Below are positions 1-6,030 of a stretch of 10,611 nucleotides of DNA, piece by piece (the first letter of the stretch is position 1; every line of letters starts with the position of its first letter). A program made the position numbers and the translations under genes. This DNA comes from Burkholderiales bacterium (GTDB lineage: Bacteria; Pseudomonadota; Gammaproteobacteria; Burkholderiales; Burkholderiaceae_C). Location of the stretch: positions 1-10,611 of the forward strand of contig SXXD01000099.1 of assembly GCA_005789685.1 (NCBI GenBank), in the 5' to 3' direction. The notes under the pieces were generated by a model. It was given only the letters and a program-made list of their open reading frames with translations, had not been told where the DNA came from and did no database searches.

Positions 1-192
1 ACCTGGCGCAGCACCACCAGCAGGTGCCCCAGCAGAAGCGGGGGCAGGCTGAGCAGCGCTGTTAAGGGCGCTGACAGCAGCAGCAAGCTCTGGCTTTGGC
101 GCTGCAGGTTTATTTTGAAACCACCAAGCGGCACCAGCTGCAAGGACCAGACCAATGAGCGCAAGCGGGAGATAAGGTTTTTTCAAAGACAT
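1..192 (-). CDS. N-terminal part of an Ala/Pro-rich membrane-anchored protein, probably an RND efflux periplasmic adaptor (partial)
   Basis: An open frame starts at an ATG (192..190) and stays open for 64 codons to the window edge, so the C-terminal bulk is missing. Residues 1-6 are MSLKKP, giving a positive N-terminus. Residues 7-25 form one hydrophobic segment ending in AAWWF, which would act as an uncleaved anchor or signal. After that comes an Ala/Pro/Gly-rich linker with no fold. This layout (short basic start, single TM, AP/G-rich linker before the first beta strand) is typical of the MdtA/AcrA-type periplasmic adaptors of Burkholderiales, but no adaptor domain lies inside the window, so the function is inference. 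It lies 61 nt downstream of rnhA on the same strand. It could also be another single-pass secreted protein. Confidence 0.6.
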   Translation of the reverse strand, partial: MSLKKPYLPLALIGLVLAAGAAWWFQNKPAAPKPELAAAVSALNSAAQPAPASAGAPAGGAAPG

Positions 193-253
193 CAAAGATT
201 CCGAAAAGTATCCAAAACAGCTTGGAAATGTAACAGCTGTTGGGTTTCTCTGA
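193..253 (-). promoter_or_regulatory. Short gap between rnhA and the partial gene, with palindromes
   Basis: This gap contains a perfect palindrome AACAGCTGTT (232-241) and an inverted repeat TCCAA-N6-TTGGA (211-226); AACAGCT occurs twice, 16 bp apart. If the downstream gene is an efflux adaptor, these could be the operator of a local repressor. No regulator gene is in view, and promoter boxes on the minus strand are weak. Confidence 0.25.
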
Positions 254-703
254 CTAGCTCCTGCCCAGGGCTTTGTCGACACCTAAGTTGGCCAGGGCAT
301 CTGCCCTTTCATTGCCAGGGTCACCGGCGTGCCCCTTGACCCATCGCCAATCAATTTGATGCCCTGAATTTGCAACCAAAAAGTCTAATTTTTGCCATAA
401 ATCGGCATTTTTAACGGGTTGCTTGGCGGCGGTTCGCCACCCCCTCGCTTTCCAGCCGTGAATCCACTCGGTAATGCCCTTTCGAACATACTCACTGTCC
501 AAAAACAGTGTGACTTTGCAGGGACGCTTTAAAGCGATCAAGGCCTCGATCACCGCCGTCAGCTCCATTCGGTTGTTGGTGGTGTCTAGCTCACCCCCAA
601 ATATTTCTCGAACATGCTCGGCGGACCGCATCAACGCACCCCAGCCCCCCGGCCCCGGATTGCCCTTGCAAGCGCCATCCGTATGAATTTCAACGTGGTT
701 CAC
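254..703 (-). CDS. rnhA: Ribonuclease HI
   Basis: RNase HI cleaves the RNA strand of RNA:DNA hybrids in the cytoplasm (R-loops, Okazaki primer remnants) with two metal ions. The 149-residue protein has the full set of active-site residues: D9 in [16 protein letters not shown]47 in NNRMELTA, D69 in LDSEYV, H125 in KGHAG and D135 in NERADALA. These match E. coli D10, E48, D70, H124 and D134. The length is normal for the bacterial type 1 enzyme, and there is no extra hybrid-binding domain. The start is a GTG at 703, chosen because HVEIHTDGA follows at the usual distance; the ATG two bases upstream is out of frame. The start lies inside the end of the yafS-like gene (14-nt overlap), so its translation is probably coupled to that gene. 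Confidence 0.97.
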   Translation of the reverse strand: MNHVEIHTDGACKGNPGPGGWGALMRSAEHVREIFGGELDTTNNRMELTAVIEALIALKRPCKVTLFLDSEYVRKGITEWIHGWKARGWRTAAKQPVKNADLWQKLDFLVANSGHQIDWRWVKGHAGDPGNERADALANLGVDKALGRS

Positions 704-1490
704 ATTCGCTCTTTCTTTGGGTGCCAGCGTCGCTTTGAGTTTGGTTTTGTCGCCGCGCCAGCGTCACGGCAGCTTTGGTTTGAAGCCTGCGTTGCTTCCA
801 AGTCGCGCCCAAAATACGCCCGCCTGGGACCTTTTTCACAGCCACAATGACGTAGGCCCCGCCCAAAATAGGCCACCAGTTGGCGCCCAATTTGTCCATA
901 AAAGCCCAACGGTCGAACCATTTCGGCTTGTCCACCGCAGGCCGCCAACATCCAAATTGACTTACTTTGACCTCAAAGCCCAGCAGTCGAAGCCAGTCCC
1001 TGAGTCGCCAATAACCAATCAATTCATCGCAAGCAGGTGAGCTAAGACCGTCAAAACCCCAGCGCCGATACCATTGAGCGCGCTTGTGGCGCCAACCCCA
1101 GAGGCTGGTCGGGTTGAGGCCGGTGATCAGCAAATGGCCCTCAGGCACCAAGACCCGCTCTGCCTCCCGCAAACTGGCATGCGCATCCAAACTTAACTCC
1201 AAGCTGTGCGGCATGACCAACAAATCCAAACTGTCGGCTTGAAATGGCAGCGCGATGCTGTGGGCGGCAAACTGAAAATCTTGTCCCTCGGGCAATGCAT
1301 TGGTTTCTGACAGGGCCAGCCACTGATGGGGCATGCGATTGGCTCGCAAGCCCTCTAGCTCGGGCATGCCCAATTGAAGTGCGTGGTAGCCAAAGATATC
1401 TGCCACCAAAGCGTCCATCCGAGATTGCTCCCAGCTCAACAAAAAAGACCCTGCTGGCGTGGCCAACCATTGACGCCAATCTTGCGCCAT
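690..1490 (-). CDS. yafS: YafS-like SAM-methyltransferase-fold protein
   Basis: This protein has about 266 residues and is related to E. coli YafS, a class I methyltransferase-like protein of unknown substrate. Visible family marks (numbered from the ATG at 1490) are an N-terminal WEQ...[11 protein letters not shown] block (20-41), LPF at 81-83, DLLVMPH at 89-95, the Methyltransf_11-type [12 protein letters not shown] at 107-118, GLNPTSLWG from 124, and [13 protein letters not shown] further on. E. coli YafS carries the parallel HRLLREADRVL and SGFNPIS. A glycine-rich motif I (GxGxG) is not evident, so SAM binding and catalysis are unproven. The C-terminal 35 residues are basic and polar. Start: an ATG at 1520 also lies in frame, but it overlaps the gloB start codon and lies upstream of a minus-strand -10-like TATTAT, so I prefer 1490. 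The gloB neighbour is divergent, and rnhA follows with an overlap. Confidence 0.85.
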   Translation of the reverse strand: MAQDWRQWLATPAGSFLLSWEQSRMDALVADIFGYHALQLGMPELEGLRANRMPHQWLALSETNALPEGQDFQFAAHSIALPFQADSLDLLVMPHSLELSLDAHASLREAERVLVPEGHLLITGLNPTSLWGWRHKRAQWYRRWGFDGLSSPACDELIGYWRLRDWLRLLGFEVKVSQFGCWRPAVDKPKWFDRWAFMDKLGANWWPILGGAYVIVAVKKVPGGRILGATWKQRRLQTKAAVTLARRQNQTQSDAGTQRKSECEPR

Positions 1491-1494
1491 CGAG

Positions 1495-1514
1495 GTGGTT
1501 TCTATAATAGGAGG
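1495..1514. promoter_or_regulatory. Compact divergent promoter/RBS region between yafS-like gene and gloB
   Basis: A perfect -10 hexamer TATAAT occupies 1503-1508 on the plus strand, directly followed by a strong Shine-Dalgarno AGGAGG (1509-1514) and, after 4 nt, the gloB ATG at 1519. On the minus strand the same bases read TATTAT (1509..1504), a -10-like box for the yafS-like gene. No good -35 is seen on the plus side (best is TTGCGC at 1482-1487 with a 15-nt spacer). If the plus -10 were used, the start point would be around 1515 and the SD would not be in that mRNA. The gloB promoter may therefore lie farther upstream. The AGGAGG is the surer part. Confidence 0.4.
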
Positions 1515-1518
1515 ATTC

Positions 1519-2292
1519 ATGAACCTAATACCGCTGCCCGCATTCTCCGATAATTACATTTGGCTGTTGCAACACCAAGGCCTTGCATTGGTTGTTGACC
1601 CAGGTGATTCAACGCCCGTTGACAAGTGGTTGGCTGCCAACAACCACAAGCTGGATTGCATTTTAGTCACGCATCACCATGGTGATCATACGGGGGGCGT
1701 GGCAAAGCTTGAGCAACATTGGGGCGCCAAGGTTTATGGGCCAGCTCACGAAAAATTGCCCTTCGAATTCCAAGCCTTAGCGCAGGGAAACCAATTCAGC
1801 TGGCTTGGTTTGAATTTTCAAACATTGGATGTGCCGGGGCATACCGCGGGGCACATCGCTTATTTCGCAGAGCCCGAAGGCCAAGAACCTCTGCTTTTTT
1901 GTGGTGACACGCTTTTCTCTGGTGGCTGTGGTCGCTTGTTTGAGGGCACTGCAGAACAGATGCTTCAGTCTTTGGATCGGTTGGCCGCACTGCCTGGCGC
2001 TTCGCGCGTTTGTTGCGCGCACGAGTACACACTGAACAATTTGAAATTTGCCAGCGCCGTAGAGCCGCAGAATTTAAATCTGCAAACCTATGTCAAACAT
2101 TGCAAAGACCTTAGGGCTCAGAACTTACCCACCTTGCCCGCCAATCTGGCGAACGAATTGCAAATCAATCCTTTTTTGAGAACCCGTTCGCCAACAGTGA
2201 TCGGCGCGGTCAAAACTTTTGCACCGCAGGTTAAAGACAATGAAGCAGATATTTTTGCCCAACTGCGACTCTGGAAAAACGACTACAAATGA
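1519..2292 (+). CDS. gloB: Hydroxyacylglutathione hydrolase (glyoxalase II)
   Basis: Glyoxalase II hydrolyses S-D-lactoylglutathione to D-lactate and glutathione, the second step of methylglyoxal detoxification in the cytosol. The 257-residue metallo-beta-lactamase-fold protein shows the binuclear metal site: H52-H-H54-G-D56-H57 in THHHGDHTGG, H108 in VPGHTAGH, D130 in CGDTLFSGGCGR and H168 in CAHEYT. The C-terminal glyoxalase II domain ends in the typical KDNEADIFAQLRLWKN. The start is the ATG at 1519, since it gives the family N-terminus (MNLIPLPAFSDNYIW) and has AGGAGG 4 nt upstream; an upstream in-frame ATG at 1495 would add eight residues that include the RBS. The stop overlaps the mltD start (ATGA), so the two form one transcription and translation unit. 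Confidence 0.97.
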   Translation: MNLIPLPAFSDNYIWLLQHQGLALVVDPGDSTPVDKWLAANNHKLDCILVTHHHGDHTGGVAKLEQHWGAKVYGPAHEKLPFEFQALAQGNQFSWLGLNFQTLDVPGHTAGHIAYFAEPEGQEPLLFCGDTLFSGGCGRLFEGTAEQMLQSLDRLAALPGASRVCCAHEYTLNNLKFASAVEPQNLNLQTYVKHCKDLRAQNLPTLPANLANELQINPFLRTRSPTVIGAVKTFAPQVKDNEADIFAQLRLWKNDYK

Positions 2293-3908
2293 ACCAAACC
2301 ACCAAGGGCATCAGCCTGAAGATCAAGCTAGGACTTTGTCTTGCTCTGTTTTTGACAGGCTGCGCCAATGTTCATAAACAAGCTGAAACAAAGCCTGTGG
2401 ACATCAGCACGACAGCTGAAAATGCTTCTACGCCTGCGACTGCAACAGTCACAGCAATACCACCTACGTCTACGACGCCTCCTCAAGTGCTTGCGCCTCT
2501 TAAAGCGCCTATCGTCAAAGCCAAAATCGACGATGTCACTGAACCCCCTGCTGACATTTGGGTGCGCATTCGCCAAGGCTTTGCCATGCCCGATCTTGAA
2601 AATGATCTGGTGAAAGACCGCGAAGTTTGGTACGCATCGCGTCCCGACTACATGGTCAGAATGACAGAGCGTTCAAGAAGATATTTGTTTCACATTGTTG
2701 AAGAACTTGAACGCAGAAACATGCCCACAGAGTTGGCCTTATTGCCCTTCATCGAGTCAGCCTTTAACCCTGAAGCGGTCTCTTCGGCCAAAGCAGCAGG
2801 CATGTGGCAATTTATGCCCGCAACTGGTAAATACTTCGATTTGAAACAAAACGTTTTCAGAGATGAAAGACGCGACGTGGTTGAGTCGACCCGCGCTGCC
2901 CTTGACTATTTACAAAAACTTCATGGCATGTTTGGCGATTGGCACTTGGCTTTGGCAGCCTACAACTGGGGGGAAGGCAGTGTGGGTCGCGCATTGGCCA
3001 AAAACAAAGCAGCCGGTTTAGGACTGAGCTATTCCGAATTGAGAATGCCCAACGAAACACGCTATTACGTGCCCAAGCTACAGGCCGTAAAAAACATCAT
3101 TGCGCAGCCCCAAAATTTCAACGTACGGTTGCCACTCATTCAGAATCACCCGTATTTCAAATCTGTCAGCATCACTCGTGACATCGATGTCAAATTGGCG
3201 GCCAATTTTTCAGGGGTCAGCATGGAAGATTTCAAAGCTTTAAATCCTTCCATGAGCCGACCTGTTATTTTGGCTGCAGGCACACCTGAAATTTTGCTGC
3301 CTTGGGACAACGCTGACCGGTTCCTGCGCCGACTCGAAGAGCACGCACAAAAACAATTGGCCAGTTGGACAGCTTGGTCTGTGCCCAAGACCATGAAGGT
3401 TTCGGAAGCCAGCAAACTGGTCAAAATGACAGAAGCCGAACTTCGCTCTGTGAACCAAATTCCAAGCGGGATGCAAGTCAAACAAGGCTCCACCTTATTG
3501 GTTGTAAGACAAGGCGCTCTCGACGCTGACGTGACTGAGCATCTGGCCGACAATGCCCAAATTTCTTTTGCGCCCGAAATTGTTTTGCGCCGAATGATGG
3601 TCAAAGTTCAAAAAGGCGACACCTTGGCCACATTGGCAAGCCGACATGACGTCACGCCCTCGAACATTGCCGCTTGGAATAAATTGAAGATGCCTGTGGC
3701 ACTCAAACCGGGGCAATCGATTGCCATTTTGGTACCGACCACGGCCAGTTCCCGCGGCAGTAAAAATACAAGCAAGAAGTCGAGCGTCAACAAAGGTCTG
3801 AAAGCTTCAACGGGTGCTCCCAAGGCGAAGCAAGCCAAAGTTCAATCAAAGCCGTCTGTCCCAAAAACTGCCAAGCCAAACTCCCCCAACTCTTCAGTCA
3901 GGAATTGA
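2289..3908 (+). CDS. mltD: Membrane-bound lytic murein transglycosylase D (MltD), lipoprotein with LysM
   Basis: This enzyme cleaves the beta-1,4 MurNAc-GlcNAc bond of peptidoglycan to give 1,6-anhydro-MurNAc ends, acting from the periplasm. The 539-residue protein has a type II signal with lipobox LTGC (lipidated C25), then a Thr/Pro-rich tether (about 35-75). The family 1 SLT domain spans roughly 130-275. It contains the catalytic E156 in LLPFIESAFNP, then AAGMWQFMPATG and the AAYNWGEGSV block. Residues about 290-405 hold degenerate LysM-like segments, and a clear LysM (VQKGDTLATLASRH...LKPGQSIAILVP) covers 438-483. The last 55 or so residues are Lys/Ser/Pro-rich with no acidic residue, a likely disordered wall- or polyanion-binding tail. 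Start: ATG in the ATGA overlap with gloB, as in the gloB/mltD neighbourhood of E. coli. The stop overlaps the convergent next gene by 11 nt. Confidence 0.95.
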   Translation: MNQTTKGISLKIKLGLCLALFLTGCANVHKQAETKPVDISTTAENASTPATATVTAIPPTSTTPPQVLAPLKAPIVKAKIDDVTEPPADIWVRIRQGFAMPDLENDLVKDREVWYASRPDYMVRMTERSRRYLFHIVEELERRNMPTELALLPFIESAFNPEAVSSAKAAGMWQFMPATGKYFDLKQNVFRDERRDVVESTRAALDYLQKLHGMFGDWHLALAAYNWGEGSVGRALAKNKAAGLGLSYSELRMPNETRYYVPKLQAVKNIIAQPQNFNVRLPLIQNHPYFKSVSITRDIDVKLAANFSGVSMEDFKALNPSMSRPVILAAGTPEILLPWDNADRFLRRLEEHAQKQLASWTAWSVPKTMKVSEASKLVKMTEAELRSVNQIPSGMQVKQGSTLLVVRQGALDADVTEHLADNAQISFAPEIVLRRMMVKVQKGDTLATLASRHDVTPSNIAAWNKLKMPVALKPGQSIAILVPTTASSRGSKNTSKKSSVNKGLKASTGAPKAKQAKVQSKPSVPKTAKPNSPNSSVRN

Positions 3909-4935
3909 CTTTACGTTGTGCAATGAGCGCAAATTCATTGGTATAGGTTCTAGCCAAGGTGGTCCAATTGGCCCGATCGGTGCTGACGCGACTGGCTCTG
4001 GCACGCCAAGCCGTTTGCGAGGACTCAGTCGAAAACATGCCATCCAAACTGTAGCTGTTGCGCACATTTTCCAAAGCACCTAAGTACATTGCACGGTCCC
4101 CCATCCAATTGTGAGAGGGCACCATTTTGAGAATATCGGAAGGCCCTGCGGTTTTAAGCCACTGCAATGCTCTGACCACGCCTCGGGTCAAGGTCAGGGC
4201 CACATCAGCGCGTTTTTGCAAAAACTCACCCTTGCCAAACAAACAAGCAGAAAGCATGGGGCCGCCAAACATGCGCTGCGTACTCATCAGCGATCGCGTC
4301 TCAGCCAAGAGACGCAATTCATTTTTTTGTTCCAGGTAGTGCATAACAGGATCGGTGTGACACAAAGCGTCAACCGAGCCCGTTTTAACCGCTTCCAACA
4401 ACTGCCCTGTGGCAGAACCTAATTCAATGAACTGAACGTTCTCGGCTGCAAGCTTGGCTTTCAATCGCCACTGCTGCGCTACCCAATGCGTGCCAGAACC
4501 TAAAGATGAAATACCCATCTTGACTGATTTGAGGTCGTCCAATGATTTCATAGCAAGTGCTTTTCGTGTGGCCAAGCCCACACTGATTTGGGGCGCTCTG
4601 CCCTGCAACACAAAGGCACGGTAATTTAAGCCACGTGCTTGTAAATCGAGGGTGTGCTCGAAAGCGCCTGACACCACATCTGCTTGCCCATTCAAAGCCA
4701 GTTGAACCGCTTGAAGGCCCGATTCACATTCAAGCCAATCAATCTGCAGACCCTCGTTTTTGAACGCGCCCAATTGCTCAGCCAAAACCAAAGGCAAATG
4801 GAACAGGCTGGTTTTTGCGGCCAGTGCAATGCTGACTTTTTGAGGAGAGACAGCAGCCAAAGCGAAGTCAGGCGCCAGCACAACACTGGCCATGGCCATT
4901 GCTGAAAATTCACGCCGCCTAAGCTTTTGTAACAC
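3898..4935 (-). CDS. ABC transporter substrate-binding protein, NMT1/SsuA/TauA type (orphan)
   Basis: A 345-residue periplasmic binding protein of the NMT1/THI5-like group used for nitrate, sulfonate, taurine or pyrimidine-precursor uptake; the ligand cannot be read from sequence. The N-terminus has a twin-arginine-like signal (RRREFS, residues 6-11, then a short hydrophobic stretch and a probable cut near ALA-A, residue 27/28). Family marks are LPLVLAEQLGAFKNEGLQIDW (about 47-67, the usual first lobe), GLQAVQLALNGQADVVSGAFEH, SLDDLKSVKMGISSLGSGTH, and VDALCHTDPVMHYLE. The start is GTG at 4935 with AAGGTG (4948..4943) 7 nt upstream; later ATGs would remove the RR pair. No permease or ATPase gene lies next to it, so its partners must be elsewhere. 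It is convergent with mltD and overlaps its end by 11 nt. Confidence 0.88.
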   Translation of the reverse strand: MLQKLRRREFSAMAMASVVLAPDFALAAVSPQKVSIALAAKTSLFHLPLVLAEQLGAFKNEGLQIDWLECESGLQAVQLALNGQADVVSGAFEHTLDLQARGLNYRAFVLQGRAPQISVGLATRKALAMKSLDDLKSVKMGISSLGSGTHWVAQQWRLKAKLAAENVQFIELGSATGQLLEAVKTGSVDALCHTDPVMHYLEQKNELRLLAETRSLMSTQRMFGGPMLSACLFGKGEFLQKRADVALTLTRGVVRALQWLKTAGPSDILKMVPSHNWMGDRAMYLGALENVRNSYSLDGMFSTESSQTAWRARASRVSTDRANWTTLARTYTNEFALIAQRKVNS

Positions 4936-5040
4936 GCCAATTCACCTTAAAGAGTTCCCATCGTTGCTGAGTTCAGCATACAAAGGTATCGGTCTTGGCG
5001 CATCGGGAAACATCCCAAGCGGGTAATTACGTAATGAAGA
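4936..5040 (-). promoter_or_regulatory. Upstream region of the substrate-binding protein gene with small palindromes
   Basis: This is the only leader space for the substrate-binding protein gene. It holds the SD AAGGTG (4948..4943). It also holds an inverted repeat TGCTGA-GT-TCAGCA (4965-4978) starting 17 nt upstream of the SD, and a perfect 10-bp palindrome ATTACGTAAT (5026-5035). On the minus strand TATGCT (4980..4975) could serve as -10, but I see no convincing -35. The repeat at 4965-4978 overlaps that possible -10, so it could be an operator. This is inference from symmetry only. Confidence 0.3.
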
Positions 5041-5058
5041 ACACTGAGAGCTCAGTGT
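5041..5058 (-). terminator. Probable terminator of the dnaX-ybaB-recR operon
   Basis: Inverted repeat ACACTGAG-AG-CTCAGTGT (8-bp arms; a realistic fold has 7 pairs and a 4-nt loop), 17 nt past the recR stop. Read on the minus strand it is followed by TTCTTCATT, a moderately U-rich tail, so it fits a rho-independent terminator for the operon. The tail is not a pure T tract, and a protein-binding site is the alternative. Confidence 0.5.
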
Positions 5059-5075
5059 GCCAAGGCTCAACGCGC

Positions 5076-5672
5076 TTAGCGACGATCGACCAGTGCGTGG
5101 GCGATGGTGCCCAAATCGACATATTCAAGTTCACTTCCAGCAGGTACGCCTCTGGCCAGACGCGTGACGCGCAAGCCTCTCTTCTTTAACATTTCAGCAA
5201 TAACGTGCGCAGTGGCCTCGCCCTCGCCCGTGAAATTGGTGGCCAGAATAACTTCTTGCACCAGCCCGTCATTGCAACGCTCCGACAGTTTGGCAAATCC
5301 AAGGTCGTTCGGTCCAATGCCGTCAAGGGGGCTGAGCTTGCCCATGAGAACAAAGTACAGGCCTTTGAAAGTAGAAGTTCTCTCAATGGCCGCTTGATCT
5401 GCGGGCGTTTCCACCACACACAGCTGAGTTCGATCGCGCTCAGGGTCGGCGCACATGCTGCAAACATCTGCTTCAGTGAGGGTGTGACAGGTGGTGCAAT
5501 GTTTGACGTTGTCACAAGCGTGCTCTAAGGCTTTTGCCAAATGCAGCGCAGCACTGCGCTCGTGCTGCATCAAATGAAATGCCATGCGAGAGGCCGACTT
5601 GGCACCGACTCCTGGCAAAACCCGCAGCGCTTGAATGAGCGCATCTAGTGCATGGGCATTGGGTTTTTGCAT
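5076..5672 (-). CDS. recR: Recombination mediator protein RecR
   Basis: RecR works with RecF and RecO to load RecA on SSB-coated gaps. The 198-residue protein is full length. It has a helix-hairpin-helix ([16 protein letters not shown], 19-34) for DNA binding. A four-cysteine zinc finger follows (C59, C62, C71, C74). A Toprim domain (about 80-175) includes [32 protein letters not shown] and [16 protein letters not shown]. The C-terminal [15 protein letters not shown] is the usual family ending. It starts at ATG 5672, 14 nt after the ybaB stop; its SD is weak, so translation probably depends on ybaB. It is the last gene of the dnaX-ybaB-recR operon, an order conserved across many bacteria. Confidence 0.97.
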   Translation of the reverse strand: MQKPNAHALDALIQALRVLPGVGAKSASRMAFHLMQHERSAALHLAKALEHACDNVKHCTTCHTLTEADVCSMCADPERDRTQLCVVETPADQAAIERTSTFKGLYFVLMGKLSPLDGIGPNDLGFAKLSERCNDGLVQEVILATNFTGEGEATAHVIAEMLKKRGLRVTRLARGVPAGSELEYVDLGTIAHALVDRR

Positions 5673-5686
5673 GGTTTCTGAAAAGA

Positions 5687-6010
5687 TTAGAAAGGCAACT
5701 TCATGCCGGGTGGTAAACCGGCCGTCAACTTGCCCATTTTCTGTTGAGATACTTCCTCTGCCTGCCGGACGGCATCGTTGAAGGCTGCGGCCACCAAGTC
5801 TTCCAACAGGTCCTTGTCGTCTGTCAGCAAAGAGGGATCGATCGTGACACGCTTGACAGCATGTTTACAGGTCATCAAAACTTTGACCATGCCACTGCCA
5901 GACGAACCTTCCACTTCGACAAAAGCCAATTCGTCTTGGGCTTTCTTCAAATTGTCTTGCATGGCTTGAGCTTGCTTCATCAAGCCAGCAAGTTGACCTT
6001 TGTTGAACAT
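5687..6010 (-). CDS. ybaB: YbaB/EbfC family nucleoid-associated protein
   Basis: A small (107-residue) dimeric DNA-binding protein of the YbaB/EbfC family that coats DNA and is nearly always encoded between dnaX and recR. Family marks are the N-terminal helix [28 protein letters not shown] in abbreviated terms (residues 1-28), then [12 protein letters not shown] (33-44), VTIDPSLL, a [16 protein letters not shown] helix and the Gly/Pro-containing end [14 protein letters not shown] at 6010 has a strong SD GGAAGGA a few bases upstream, within the 20-nt gap after dnaX. Its exact cell role is not settled even in E. coli. Confidence 0.96.
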   Translation of the reverse strand: MFNKGQLAGLMKQAQAMQDNLKKAQDELAFVEVEGSSGSGMVKVLMTCKHAVKRVTIDPSLLTDDKDLLEDLVAAAFNDAVRQAEEVSQQKMGKLTAGLPPGMKLPF

Positions 6011-6030
6011 GTTTTTTCCTTCCGTGAAAT

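Noticed and set aside
1495..1518. Longer gloB start at ATG 1495
   Set aside because: The extra eight codons include the AGGAGG ribosome site of the ATG at 1519, which matches the family N-terminus.
3146..3604. 152-codon open frame on the minus strand
   Set aside because: It is antisense to the middle of mltD, whose coding frame is supported by domain motifs; there is no independent evidence.
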